A stretch of DNA of 64,000 nt. It comes from Pseudomonas sp. MM211 (GTDB lineage Bacteria; Pseudomonadota; Gammaproteobacteria; Pseudomonadales; Pseudomonadaceae). A model generated the notes under the pieces. The model saw nothing but the letters and a program-made list of their open reading frames with translations. It was not told the DNA's origin and did not search any database. A program made the position numbers and the translations under genes. Location of the stretch: assembly GCF_020386635.1 (NCBI RefSeq), contig NZ_CP081942.1:3348001-3412000 (forward strand), written 5' to 3'. Below are positions 27,965 through 36,799 of the stretch, in pieces (the first letter of the stretch is position 1; each line of letters begins with the position of its first letter).

Positions 27965-28915
27965 ATGCTATCGAGAACTGCCTCCGATCTGTACTGGATG
28001 TCCCGCTACCTGGAGCGTGCCGAGAACCTCGCGCGGATGCTCGATGGCAGCTACTCGCTGTCACTGATGCCCCAGGACGGCCGACGCGACGGCCTGGACG
28101 AACTGGCGATGCCGCTACTGATCACCGGCACGCTGGAGGAGTATCAGGAGCGCCACGGTGCCCTGCATGCCGAGCGCATGCTGCACTTCTTCGCGCTGGA
28201 TGCGCAGAACCCGGCCAGCATCTACAGCTGCCTCGGCGCGGCGCGCAGCAACGCCCATGCAGTACGCGGGCGCATTACTGCGGATATGTGGGAGAACATC
28301 AACGCGACCTGGCTTGAGATCCGCGGTATCGCCGATCAGGGCCTGGGGCGCTACGGCATCAATCGCTTCTGCGAGTGGGTCAAGGAGCGTTCGCACCTGT
28401 TTCGCGGTGCCACTTTCGGCACCATCGTGCGCGGCGAAGCCTATCGCTTCATCCGCCTCGGCACCTTTATCGAGCGCGCCGACAACACCTTGCGCCTGCT
28501 CGATTCGCGCTACGAGCTGCTGGGCGAGGACATCGACGAGGTCGACGGCCGTCCGGCGCATAGCTACTACCAGTGGAGTGCCTTGCTGCGCGCCCTGTCG
28601 TCGTTCGAGGCGTTCGCCGAGGTTTACCGAGGCTCTCCAAGCGCGCGCAAAGTGTCCGAATTGCTGTTGTTGCGTCCCGAGGTGCCACGTTCACTACGCG
28701 CCTGTATGGACGAGCTGTACCTGATGCTCGCCAACCTGCCTGGCGAGAACGGCCGACCGGCACAACGCCTGGCCGCCGAACTCGACGCACGGTTGCGCTA
28801 CACCAGCATCGACGAGGTGCTGGAAGAGGGCCTGCACGCCTGGCTGACCGATTTCATCGGGCAGGTTCACGATCTCGGTCGCGTCATTCACACGTCCTAT
28901 CTGGAGGTCGCATGA
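27965..28915 (+). CDS. Alpha-E domain protein (DUF403)
   Basis: Second gene of the trio, 316 residues, all-helical. Starts MLSRTASDLYWMSRYLERAENLARML, the alpha-E hallmark with conserved Glu and Arg residues, and includes RGEAYRFIRLGTFIERADNTLRLLDSRYELL. The domain always accompanies circularly permuted ATP-grasp and transglutaminase genes; its biochemical role is not known to me. Two bases separate it from the ATP-grasp stop, and its own stop overlaps the transglutaminase start (ATGA). Confidence 0.93.
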   Translation: MLSRTASDLYWMSRYLERAENLARMLDGSYSLSLMPQDGRRDGLDELAMPLLITGTLEEYQERHGALHAERMLHFFALDAQNPASIYSCLGAARSNAHAVRGRITADMWENINATWLEIRGIADQGLGRYGINRFCEWVKERSHLFRGATFGTIVRGEAYRFIRLGTFIERADNTLRLLDSRYELLGEDIDEVDGRPAHSYYQWSALLRALSSFEAFAEVYRGSPSARKVSELLLLRPEVPRSLRACMDELYLMLANLPGENGRPAQRLAAELDARLRYTSIDEVLEEGLHAWLTDFIGQVHDLGRVIHTSYLEVA

Positions 28916-29709
28916 GACTGTCCATTCGCCATAACACCACCTATCACTACGAAGATCAGGTACGTGCCAGCATCCAGTACCTGCGCCTCACGCCCCATGA
29001 CAGCGAACGCCAGCAGGTACTCAGCTGGCAGCTTGATCTGCCGCGCCCGGTGCGTGCGCAGCGAGACCCGTACGGCAACATCCTGCACGTGCTGACGTTG
29101 GACGAGCCTCACGAATCGATCGTCATCGGCGCCCGCGGCCAGGTGGAGATTGACGAGTCCAGCGACGCCGAGCACGAAAGCCAGTCTGCCTTTCCATTCC
29201 TGCGTTTCACGCGGCTGACCGAAGCCGACGAGGCGCTGCGTGATTTCGCTGCCGTGCAGTGCGCGCGACGACGTGACCGCAGTGCCCTGATCGATCTGAT
29301 GCATGGCCTCAACGGCCATATCAGCTACCTGCCAGGCGTCACCGAGGTGGAGACCAGCGCTGCACAGGCCTTCGCTGGCCGCCAAGGTGTCTGCCAGGAT
29401 CACGCCCACGCCTTCATTGCCTGCGCCCGCAGCCTTGGCATTCCGGCGCGCTATGTGTCCGGCTACCTGTTCACCGACAGCCGTGATCATCTGGCCAGCC
29501 ACGCTTGGGCTGAAGCCTGGCTGGATGGCGCCTGGTACAGCTTCGACGTGACCAACTGCCTGGCGCGGCCAGAGCGCCACCTGAAACTGGCAGTGGGGCT
29601 GGATTACCTCGATGCCTGCCCGGTACGCGGCATGCGCCGTGGCGGTGGTGGTGAGAGGATGATGGCGCGGGTCGACGTGGAGCCGCTGATCCTCGCTCAG
29701 GAACAGTAA
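28912..29709 (+). CDS. Transglutaminase-like cysteine peptidase/amidase
   Basis: Third gene of the trio, 265 residues, cytoplasmic (no signal). An N-terminal beta domain (MRLSIRHNTTYHYEDQV...) precedes the transglutaminase core with Cys161 in RQGVCQDHAH, His197 in ASHAWAEAW and Asp212 in FDVTN, the full catalytic triad. In bacteria such proteins are often peptidases or isopeptidases rather than cross-linkers. ATG 28912 is fixed by the 4-bp overlap and homologues. Likely to hydrolyse or transfer what the ATP-grasp protein makes. Confidence 0.92.
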   Translation: MRLSIRHNTTYHYEDQVRASIQYLRLTPHDSERQQVLSWQLDLPRPVRAQRDPYGNILHVLTLDEPHESIVIGARGQVEIDESSDAEHESQSAFPFLRFTRLTEADEALRDFAAVQCARRRDRSALIDLMHGLNGHISYLPGVTEVETSAAQAFAGRQGVCQDHAHAFIACARSLGIPARYVSGYLFTDSRDHLASHAWAEAWLDGAWYSFDVTNCLARPERHLKLAVGLDYLDACPVRGMRRGGGGERMMARVDVEPLILAQEQ

Positions 29710-29822
29710 TCCCGTGAGGGCAGGGGGCTGATTGCCGGCCTGCCCCTTCGATCCGTAGCCATGCTTCGCAGCCTCGCGCTCCACTAGCACGGTGTTGATG
29801 TCAGTTAGCACTTGTACGACTT

Positions 29823-29841
29823 GCGATGAGTCACTCATCGC
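29823..29841. promoter_or_regulatory. Perfect palindrome before the AEC transporter
   Basis: GCGATGAGTCACTCATCGC is a perfect 8-bp inverted repeat around TCA, 35 bases before the ATG at 29877. It has the form of a dimeric repressor operator; the regulator is unknown. Confidence 0.5.
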
Positions 29842-29876
29842 TTCTAGGATGCACCCTTTGCCCAAGGGGAATGGCC

Positions 29877-30764
29877 ATGTTGGCCGAGCTGTTCGCTGTA
29901 CTGGCGCCCGTGGTCATCGTCTCCGGCATTGGCTACGCTTGGGCTCGTAGTGGCCAGAGCTACCCCACGGAATTCATCGCCCGGCTGGTGCTGACCATCG
30001 GCACGCCGAGCCTGGTGCTGGCGACGTTAAGCCGTGCCGATCTCGACCCCACGGCGTTCACCAGCATGGCTCTGGGCTGCGTGCTGGTGACCGGTTGCAT
30101 GGGGCTGTTTGGCTGGCTGTGTAGCCGGTTGTTCCGGCAGGAGTGGAAGGTGCTGGTGCCTGCCTTCCTGTTTCCCAATACCGGTAATATGGGGCTGCCG
30201 ATCAGCCTCTACGCCTTCGGCGAGCACGGTCTAGCCCTGGCCGTGGCCTTCTTTCTGACCCTTTCGATCTTTCAGTTCAGCGTGGGCATTGCGTTGTCGG
30301 GCAATGCGGCATCGGTACGCGATCTGCTGCGTAACCCGATCATGATCAGCCTGCTGCTAGCGCTGCCGATGATTTTCTTCGATCTGCAACTGCCACGCTG
30401 GCTGGACAATACCGTCAGCCTGCTGGGCGGTATGTCGATACCATTGATGCTGCTGACCCTTGGCGTTTCGCTGGCGAGCATTCGCCTGCATCACCTGGGT
30501 TCTGGGCTGATGCTGGGTGGGTTGCGCATTCTGTTGGGGGCAGGGGTTGGCTGGGGGATCGGCGCCGCGCTGGCGCTGGAGCCGCTGACTCACGCTGTTC
30601 TGGTGGTGCAATCGGCGATGCCGGTCGCGGTATTCAACTACCTGTTTGCAGTGCGTGCCAATCGCTCGCCCGAACAGGTCGCCAGTCTGGTGATGTGCTC
30701 GACCGTACTGGCAATCGGCTTGCTGCCGCTGATTCTGGCCTGGTGGATGCCGCTGGTTAACTGA
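29877..30764 (+). CDS. AEC (auxin efflux carrier) family transporter
   Basis: A 295-residue membrane protein with ten predicted helices in two five-helix halves, opening MLAELFAVLAPVVIVSGIGYAWARSG. The AEC pattern is clear: FLFPNTGNMGLPISLYAFG in helix 4 region, and the C-terminal VVQSAMPVAVFNYLFAVR with the conserved Pro. Such carriers export or exchange small organic anions such as malate or malonate; the substrate here is unknown. ATG 29877 is chosen over ATG 29871 because AAGGGGA (29864-29870) is spaced 6 bases from it and abuts the other. Confidence 0.87.
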   Translation: MLAELFAVLAPVVIVSGIGYAWARSGQSYPTEFIARLVLTIGTPSLVLATLSRADLDPTAFTSMALGCVLVTGCMGLFGWLCSRLFRQEWKVLVPAFLFPNTGNMGLPISLYAFGEHGLALAVAFFLTLSIFQFSVGIALSGNAASVRDLLRNPIMISLLLALPMIFFDLQLPRWLDNTVSLLGGMSIPLMLLTLGVSLASIRLHHLGSGLMLGGLRILLGAGVGWGIGAALALEPLTHAVLVVQSAMPVAVFNYLFAVRANRSPEQVASLVMCSTVLAIGLLPLILAWWMPLVN

Positions 30765-30771
30765 CTGTGTA

Positions 30772-30867
30772 TCAGCCGATCATTCTGCTCATGTTGGGCA
30801 GGATCAACAGCACCGCAGTTGCAAAGAGGATTAGTCCCGCCTGACGGAATTTGGGCGTCTTGAACAT
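30772..30867 (-). CDS. 31-residue single-helix membrane peptide
   Basis: A short frame on the minus strand encodes 31 residues: it opens MFKTPKFRQAG, has a ~14-residue hydrophobic helix (LILFATAVLLILP), and ends NMSRMIG. The basic N-terminus (two Lys, one Arg) predicts N-in topology in the inner membrane. AAAGG (30878-30882 on this strand) sits upstream of the ATG at a plausible distance. It is convergent with the AEC gene and only 7 bases from its stop. The positive N-terminus, apolar core and basic tail are those of known small membrane proteins. I do not know its function. Confidence 0.55.
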   Translation of the reverse strand: MFKTPKFRQAGLILFATAVLLILPNMSRMIG

Positions 30868-31188
30868 GGCCGTTACCTTTTTGATTGTTGTCGTGTGGGC
30901 CGGTGAGTGCCGCGTCCCCAGTAATCACCCCGGCAAGACCCGGCGGTGCATGTCTTCACTGTAGAGCGGATGTTCTGTTTTTTTATATCAGTTGGTTCCT
31001 AACATAGCGCCGGAGAGTGCCGCACAGTTATGGAACCCTTTGCTTCTTTCGGATACCCCTGCGCCAGAGGCCGCGCGGGTCGATGCTTCTCTGAAAATCC
31101 ACGTTTACCGTTCGTCAGGACGCCTTGGATAGAGTGATTAACCTACAAAAAACCGGCCATAAGGCCGGTTTTTTCATGCTAAGTCAGC
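30868..31188. other. Intergenic region, 321 bases
   Basis: It holds the presumed promoter of the 31-residue peptide (T-rich run 30977-30989) and the terminator at 31147-31174. I see no further gene. Confidence 0.5.
31147..31174. terminator. Terminator of the PepSY gene
   Basis: AACCGGCC (31151-31158) and GGCCGGTT (31163-31170) with a 4-base loop and A/T runs on both sides. It serves the minus-strand gene ending at 31189 and can act in both directions. Confidence 0.9.
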
Positions 31189-31455
31189 TTAGTTATCCAG
31201 CTGCTCGCGGATGACCTTGCCCGACTTGCCGTCGATACGAAATTCGTACAGGCGGTTGTCCTGCTTGGTGCCTTCGCCTTCCCAGTAACCGGCGTCGTCA
31301 GCTTCGATCTTGTGAACCTGGGTGAAGCCAGCCTGCTTGGCACTGCTCAGGGCTTGCTCGATGCTGATCCAGTCAGCGCCAGGACGATCGGCCATGGCGA
31401 AACCGGCACTCAGGGCAGCGGCAGCGGTGAGGGCAGTCAGGGTCTTCTTGAGCAT
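31189..31455 (-). CDS. PepSY-domain periplasmic protein
   Basis: An 88-residue secreted protein. Signal peptide MLKKTLTALTAAAALSAGFAMA; the mature part is one PepSY domain (ISIEQALSSAKQAGFTQVHKIEADDAGYWEGEG, then YEFRIDGKSGKVIREQLD). PepSY domains are thought to restrain or bind proteases or metal/redox partners; here there is no second domain. A good Shine-Dalgarno (AAAAGGAG, 31463-31470 on this strand) precedes the ATG. Monocistronic with its own terminator. Confidence 0.9.
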   Translation of the reverse strand: MLKKTLTALTAAAALSAGFAMADRPGADWISIEQALSSAKQAGFTQVHKIEADDAGYWEGEGTKQDNRLYEFRIDGKSGKVIREQLDN

Positions 31456-31679
31456 CGTAAAACTCCTTTTCTTCGGGAAGGTTACGCCCGTTTTCAGGCG
31501 TTGAAGCTTGGAGTGTGTCGCTGCGCTTGTGGTTCAGGGAAACTCTTTGCGCTCAGCGATTCGTCTGTATGGCAGTCGAGGTCGCTGACAGGGCGCTGAT
31601 AACGGCACTCGGCCTCTTGCCTTGATCGGCGGGCGCAGGCACGCTTTAGCTGCGTCATCATTCTTTTCAGGTACCGCCC

Positions 31680-32408
31680 ATGTCGTTGCAGATCTGCATT
31701 CTGGAAACCGACATCCTGCGCCCCGAGCTGGTCGATCAGTATCAGGGCTACGGCAGGATGTTCGAACGTCTTTTCGCCGGCCAGGCTATTGCTGCGAGCT
31801 TTCATGTATTCAACGTGATGAACGGCCACTATCCGCCGGCTGGCTCGCGTTTCGACGCCTATCTGGTCACCGGTAGCAAGGCTGATTCATTCGCCACCGA
31901 TCCGTGGATCGAGACTCTCAAGGCTTACCTGCTCGAGCGTTATCAGGCCGGTGACAAGCTGCTCGGTATCTGTTTCGGTCACCAGTTGCTGGCGCTGCTG
32001 CTTGGCGGTAAGGCCGAGCGTGCGAGTGGTGGCTGGGGTGTGGGTATCCATCGTTATCAACTGGCCGAGCAACCGGAGTGGATGACGCCATCGCTGGAGG
32101 AAGTGACCTTGCTGATCAGCCATCAGGATCAGGTCACCCGCCTACCGGAAAATGCCACTTTGCTGGCTTCCAGCCCATTCTGCGCCCATGCTGCCTACCG
32201 CATCGGCGATCAGGTGCTGTGCTTCCAGGGACACCCGGAGTTTGTGCCCGAGTACTCGCGCGCATTGCTCGATATCCGCCAGCAACACATTGGCGATTCG
32301 GTGTACCGCGTGGCCGTGGATAGCCTGCACGAAGACCACCACGGGCGTACGGTCGGCGAGTGGATGCTGCGTTTCATCGCCAACGGGCGCAGTGCCGAGC
32401 CGGCGTGA
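31680..32408 (+). CDS. Class I glutamine amidotransferase-like protein
   Basis: A 242-residue stand-alone GATase-1 domain. Catalytic residues: Cys98 in GICFGHQ, His185 and Glu187 in FQGHPEF. No synthetase partner is attached or adjacent, so it resembles the GMP-synthase-like or gamma-glutamyl hydrolase-type amidotransferases that act on small amines. Starts MSLQICILETDI. It is convergent with mqo, separated by a strong double hairpin. Confidence 0.87.
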   Translation: MSLQICILETDILRPELVDQYQGYGRMFERLFAGQAIAASFHVFNVMNGHYPPAGSRFDAYLVTGSKADSFATDPWIETLKAYLLERYQAGDKLLGICFGHQLLALLLGGKAERASGGWGVGIHRYQLAEQPEWMTPSLEEVTLLISHQDQVTRLPENATLLASSPFCAHAAYRIGDQVLCFQGHPEFVPEYSRALLDIRQQHIGDSVYRVAVDSLHEDHHGRTVGEWMLRFIANGRSAEPA

Positions 32409-32443
32409 GCCTGAAACTCCGGCTGGTGCGCTGAGCTTCAAAT

Positions 32444-32488
32444 TGCAGAAACGACAACGGCCCTTGAAGGGCCGCTTTCGTTTCTGCA
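32444..32488. terminator. Long bidirectional hairpin between GATase gene and mqo
   Basis: Outer stem TGCAGAAACGA (32444-32454) with TCGTTTCTGCA (32478-32488); inner stem CGGCCC (32458-32463) with GGGCCG (32469-32474). It lies between convergent stops and can end both transcripts. Confidence 0.75.
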
Positions 32489-32522
32489 GGGCGCCTTGCG
32501 TGGAGGCGCCCGTTCAGAGGTG

Positions 32523-34142
32523 TTACTGGGCTTCGGCTGGTGCCTCGACCTCGGCTGGTTCTTCAGCCTGTTGCTGTTCTGGCTTGACCTCGACGTAGGT
32601 CAGTTGCAGACGCTCGCTGCTCCAGGCACGGGTCTTGTTGGTCAGTTCCAGGTTGTTGTTCAGGGTCTGGCCGTAGGAGGGGATGATCTCCTTCAGCTTG
32701 GCCTGCCATTCTGGGGTCTTGATCTTGTCCTTGAAGGTTTTTTCCATCAGGTGAAGCATGATCGGCGCAGCGGTAGACGCGCCTGGCGAAGCGCCGAGCA
32801 GGGCCGCGATGGAGCCGTCTTCGGAGCTGACCACTTCGGTACCGAACTGCAGGATACCGCCCAGCTCAGGGTCTTTCTTGATGATCTGCACGCGCTGACC
32901 GGCCTGTACCAGCTCCCAGTCCTTGTCTTGCGCTTGCGGGAAGTACTCACGCAGCGAGTGCATGCGGTCTTCCTGGCTGAGCATCAACTGACCGATCAGG
33001 TAGGTGCTGAGCGAGAAGTTGTCGATGCCCGCATTGACCATCGGCGAGATGTTGTGGGTGGTGATGGTGCCGAACATGTCCAGCAGCGAACCGTTCTTCA
33101 GGTACTTGGTGGAGAAGGTCGCGAATGGCCCGAACAGGATGACTTTCTCGCCATCAATGACACGGGTATCCAGATGCGGAACCGACATGGGCGGCGAACC
33201 GACCGAAGCCAGGCCATAGACCTTGGCCTGGTGACGAGCTGCCACTTCTGGATTGCGGGTCACCAGGAAGGAGCCACCAACCGGGAAGCCGGCATAGCCG
33301 TCGGCTTCCGGAATGCCGGACTTCTGCAGCAACTTGAGGGCGCCACCACCGGCACCGATGAACACGAACTTGGCGTTGACGGTGCTCAGCTTCTCGTCGT
33401 TGGCCAGGTCGGCCACGGTGACGTTCCAGGTGCCGTCGTCGGCGCGGGTGATGTCGCGCACTTCATGCTGCACATGGACGTTGAACACGTCGTTCTTCTG
33501 CGACAGCGAATCGAGCAGCTGATTGGTGATCTCGCCGAAGTTCACGTCGGTGCCGGTCTGCACGCGGGTGGCGGCTAGTTTTTCGCCCGGCTGACGGCCT
33601 TCCATTACCAGCGGAATCCACTGCTCAATCTGCGCAGGGTCGTTGGAGAACTCCATGTTGCGGAACAGCGAGCTGTGTTGCAGCGCGTCATAGCGCTTCT
33701 TCAGGAACTCGGTGTTCTTGTCGCCCCACACGAAGCTCATGTGCGCCACGTTGTTGATGAACGACTTCGGATTGTTCAGAACGCCCTGGTCGACCTGATA
33801 GGCCCAGAACTGCTTGGAAATCTCGAACGACTCGTTGATCGCCACGGCCTTGCTGATGTCGATGCTGCCATCGGCCTTTTCCGGGGTGTAGTTCAGCTCG
33901 GCGAGGGCCGAGTGACCGGTACCGGCGTTGTTCCACGGATTGGAGCTTTCACTGGCGACCTGAGGCAGGCGCTCATAAAGGTCGATCTTCCAGGTCGGCT
34001 CCAGCTCGTTCAGGTAAGTGCCGAGGCTTGCGCTCATGATGCCCCCGCCGATCAGCAGGACGTCCACGGATTTTTCCGGTTCAGGCTGCTTGGCGCAGCC
34101 GAGCGCGCTCAAGCACAGTAGGGACAGCAGGAGTTTTTTCAT
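32523..34142 (-). CDS. mqo: Malate:quinone oxidoreductase with lipoprotein-type signal
   Basis: A 539-residue membrane-linked FAD enzyme oxidising malate to oxaloacetate and passing electrons to quinone. Recognised by [24 protein letters not shown] (FAD-binding), [18 protein letters not shown] and [14 protein letters not shown]. Unusually the N-terminus reads [19 protein letters not shown], a signal peptide with lipobox (SALGC) and a Cys at residue 16; as I recall some Pseudomonas Mqo-A forms share such leaders. The C-terminal tail is Glu/Ala/Pro-rich ([18 protein letters not shown]). ATG 34142 opens the signal. An FNR/Anr-like box lies about 240 bases upstream. Confidence 0.94.
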   Translation of the reverse strand: MKKLLLSLLCLSALGCAKQPEPEKSVDVLLIGGGIMSASLGTYLNELEPTWKIDLYERLPQVASESSNPWNNAGTGHSALAELNYTPEKADGSIDISKAVAINESFEISKQFWAYQVDQGVLNNPKSFINNVAHMSFVWGDKNTEFLKKRYDALQHSSLFRNMEFSNDPAQIEQWIPLVMEGRQPGEKLAATRVQTGTDVNFGEITNQLLDSLSQKNDVFNVHVQHEVRDITRADDGTWNVTVADLANDEKLSTVNAKFVFIGAGGGALKLLQKSGIPEADGYAGFPVGGSFLVTRNPEVAARHQAKVYGLASVGSPPMSVPHLDTRVIDGEKVILFGPFATFSTKYLKNGSLLDMFGTITTHNISPMVNAGIDNFSLSTYLIGQLMLSQEDRMHSLREYFPQAQDKDWELVQAGQRVQIIKKDPELGGILQFGTEVVSSEDGSIAALLGASPGASTAAPIMLHLMEKTFKDKIKTPEWQAKLKEIIPSYGQTLNNNLELTNKTRAWSSERLQLTYVEVKPEQQQAEEPAEVEAPAEAQ

Positions 34143-34473
34143 TAGACAGACCATTTCATTAATGTGATTGCATGGCGGCACGACCGACTCTGGTACAGCC
34201 TTGGGTAGCGAAGCTGCATCGCCTGTTGCGTGCTGCCAGGTTCCGTTCTGCGAAACCGGTCAGTCCCGGTGATTTTTTGAAACGCCGGGTGATTTACCTT
34301 GAAGTGCGCGCTTTCGTCGCAGGCGGCGGGCAGTAAGCAAAACCGATGCCGGAAAGGGTGCAGGTCAATGAACTAGTGATCTGTATCAATATGTTTGTCA
34401 CATTTCTGTGAATCAGGTGGCGATTTCCCGCCCCTGATTCGCCAGAAATGCGCTCGGTTTGGCGGATTCTCGC
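34143..34473. other. Intergenic region upstream of mqo, 331 bases
   Basis: It contains the mqo promoter region on the minus strand, an inverted repeat CCCGG (34265-34269)/CCGGG (34285-34289), and the Anr-like box at 34376-34389. No gene is seen. Confidence 0.5.
34376..34389. promoter_or_regulatory. Anr/FNR-type box
   Basis: GTGAT-CTGT-ATCAA matches TTGAT-N4-ATCAA at 9 of 10 fixed bases. It may control mqo (start 34142) according to oxygen; it is 234 bases upstream. Confidence 0.5.
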
Positions 34474-34926
34474 CTAATTGCTCGCTCCGCCTGTTGCCGA
34501 TCCACCTGAGCTGCCAGCGGCTCCTGGTGCACTCGGCGTGGCTGGCGTGTTTACCGAGCCACCTTGAATCGGCGGCGAGTTCTGCCCATCACTTGCCGGC
34601 ACACCGGGTGCCTGGTTCGACGGCTGTCGCTCGTTGGGCGTGTTGCCCGCTGGTTCTGCCGCGCGATTCTGTCTGGCTGGTGAGTTGACCGTACTACGCG
34701 GTGCCTGCTGGTCGGGTACCTGATTGGGCTGTTGCTGCTGATTCTGATCGGTGGCTGGCTGGTTGATGCTGTCTGCGCTGGTCGGAGGTGCACCGGTGCG
34801 GTTACGAATCATGTCATCGCCGATCTGCTGGCGCTGCTCCTGCAGCGACGGGCCACCGTCGTCAGCCTGCACGCCGGTGACGAACAAGGCAGCGAGCAAA
34901 AGTGCCGATCCCGTGAGCTTTTTCAT
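34474..34926 (-). CDS. Secreted low-complexity protein
   Basis: A 150-residue protein with a signal peptide (MKKLTGSALLLAALFVTGVQA), then an unstructured Gln/Asn/Pro/Ser/Gly/Ala-rich body (DQNQQQQPNQVPDQQAP and a Gly/Ser/Ala tail ending GGASN). I do not recognise a family. AAGG-type binding site (AGGAGACGGCA, 34927-34937 on this strand) is present. The composition suggests a periplasmic spacer or surface polymer; no function is claimed. Confidence 0.7.
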   Translation of the reverse strand: MKKLTGSALLLAALFVTGVQADDGGPSLQEQRQQIGDDMIRNRTGAPPTSADSINQPATDQNQQQQPNQVPDQQAPRSTVNSPARQNRAAEPAGNTPNERQPSNQAPGVPASDGQNSPPIQGGSVNTPATPSAPGAAGSSGGSATGGASN

Positions 34927-35203
34927 TGCCGTCTCCTAGACTTCTTACTGTGAACAGGTGACTGGCTGGATTGGCGCAATGTTCACTGAATCTTCCCAAA
35001 GGTACGCCGCGGCGAAAGCCGTAGCGAGCGTCTACCCTGATAGCGCCAGGCAACTGCGTGCTCTGCCGCGCCTCTCTGCGGAAACTGCCCGATTATCGGC
35101 ATCCGCCGAAGTCCGTTCGGCGCGCCAAGCGCCATTCGAATCGAACCAAGACTTGTCTCTCGCCTCAGAGGACAGGCATCCATAAAAAGTAGAGGTCACT
35201 CAC

Positions 35204-36724
35204 ATGATTTATGCCAAACCCGGTACCGCAGGCGCCGTCATCACCCTCAAACCGCGCTACGGCAACTACATCGGTGGCGAATTCGTCGCCCCGGTCGGTG
35301 GCCAGTACTTCACCAACACCAGCCCGGTGGATGCCTCGGTGATCGGTGAATTCCCTCGCTCCGACGCCAAGGACATCGACAAGGCCCTGGACGCCGCCCA
35401 TGCCGCCGCCGATGCCTGGGGCAAAACCTCGGTGCAGGATCGCGCGCTGGTTCTGCTGAAGATCGCCGACCGCATCGAAGCCAACCTCGAACTGCTCGCC
35501 GTCGCGGAAACCTGGGACAACGGCAAGGCCGTGCGCGAAACGCTCAACGCCGACGTGCCGCTAGCCGCCGACCACTTCCGTTACTTCGCTGGCTGCATCC
35601 GCGCCCAGGAAGGCAGCGCGGCAGAGATCAACGAACACACCGCCTCCTATCACTTCCACGAACCGCTGGGTGTGGTCGGGCAGATCATCCCCTGGAACTT
35701 CCCGCTGCTGATGGCCGCCTGGAAACTGGCTCCGGCCCTGGCTGCGGGCAACTGCGTGGTACTCAAGCCCGCCGAGCAGACGCCGCTGTCGATCACCTTG
35801 TTCGCCGAAGTGGTCGGCGATCTGCTGCCGCCGGGCGTGCTCAACATCGTCCAGGGCTACGGCCGTGAAGCTGGTGAGGCGCTGGCCACCAGCACACGTA
35901 TCGCCAAGATCGCCTTCACCGGCTCCACGCCGGTTGGTTCGCACATCATGAAATGCGCCGCCGCCAACATCATCCCAAGCACCGTGGAGCTGGGCGGCAA
36001 GTCGCCGAACGTGTTCTTCGAAGACATCATGCAGGCTGAGCCGACGTTCATCGAGAAGGCCGCCGAAGGTCTGGTGCTGGCCTTCTTCAACCAGGGCGAG
36101 GTGTGTACCTGCCCGTCCCGTGCGCTGGTGCAGGAGTCGATCTTCGAGCCGTTCATGGTCGAGGTGATGAAGAAGATCAAGGCCATCAAGCGCGGCAACC
36201 CTTTGGATACCGAGACCATGGTCGGTGCCCAGGCCTCCCAGCAGCAGTACGACAAGATCCTTAGCTACCTGGAGATCGCCCAGCAGGAAGGTGCCGAGCT
36301 GCTCACCGGCGGAGCCACCGAGAAACTCGAAGGCGACCTGGCCAGTGGTTATTACATCCAGCCAACCCTGCTCAAGGGCAACAACAAGATGCGCGTGTTC
36401 CAGGAGGAAATCTTCGGCCCGGTGGTCGGCGTGACCACTTTCAAGGACGAAGCCGAAGCCCTGGTCATCGCCAACGACACCGAGTTCGGCCTGGGCGCTG
36501 GCGTGTGGACGCGCGACATCAACCGCGCCTACCGCATGGGTCGCGGCATCAAGGCCGGCCGTGTATGGACCAACTGCTACCACCTGTACCCGGCGCACGC
36601 TGCCTTTGGCGGCTACAAAAAGTCCGGGGTCGGGCGCGAAACCCACAAGATGATGCTCGACCACTATCAGCAGACCAAAAACCTGCTGATCAGCTACGAC
36701 ATCAACCCGCTGGGCTTCTTCTGA
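35204..36724 (+). CDS. exaC: NAD-dependent aldehyde dehydrogenase (ExaC type)
   Basis: A 506-residue aldehyde dehydrogenase oxidising acetaldehyde and related aldehydes to acids. Signatures: [31 protein letters not shown], active-site Glu in VELGGKSPN and Cys in [12 protein letters not shown]. The length and sequence fit Pseudomonas ExaC, the ethanol-oxidation enzyme, though no ethanol dehydrogenase or PQQ gene adjoins. ATG 35204 with AGAGG upstream. A strong terminator follows. Confidence 0.92.
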   Translation: MIYAKPGTAGAVITLKPRYGNYIGGEFVAPVGGQYFTNTSPVDASVIGEFPRSDAKDIDKALDAAHAAADAWGKTSVQDRALVLLKIADRIEANLELLAVAETWDNGKAVRETLNADVPLAADHFRYFAGCIRAQEGSAAEINEHTASYHFHEPLGVVGQIIPWNFPLLMAAWKLAPALAAGNCVVLKPAEQTPLSITLFAEVVGDLLPPGVLNIVQGYGREAGEALATSTRIAKIAFTGSTPVGSHIMKCAAANIIPSTVELGGKSPNVFFEDIMQAEPTFIEKAAEGLVLAFFNQGEVCTCPSRALVQESIFEPFMVEVMKKIKAIKRGNPLDTETMVGAQASQQQYDKILSYLEIAQQEGAELLTGGATEKLEGDLASGYYIQPTLLKGNNKMRVFQEEIFGPVVGVTTFKDEAEALVIANDTEFGLGAGVWTRDINRAYRMGRGIKAGRVWTNCYHLYPAHAAFGGYKKSGVGRETHKMMLDHYQQTKNLLISYDINPLGFF

Positions 36725-36770
36725 GCCGGGTGTCCAGCGCCAGCCGCTGGACGTAACACCAGCAATCGTG

Positions 36771-36796
36771 AAAACGCGGCCTCGGCCGCGTTTTTT
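36771..36796. terminator. Terminator between exaC and a LysR gene
   Basis: ACGCGGCC (36774-36781) with GGCCGCGT (36784-36791), then six T. The A-run at 36771-36774 lets it work for the convergent LysR gene too. A second stem, GTCCAGCG/CGCTGGAC, lies just upstream at 36732-36752. Confidence 0.92.
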
Positions 36797-36799
36797 GTG

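Noticed and set aside
28897..29865. Minus-strand frame starting MSDSSQVVQVLTDINT before the AEC gene
   Set aside because: Only its first part is free of overlap; the rest is antisense to the transglutaminase, and its start covers the operator-like palindrome.
34937..35203. Possible sigma-54 element upstream of exaC
   Set aside because: GGCAAC-N-TGCG strings near 35050 have the wrong spacing for -24/-12.
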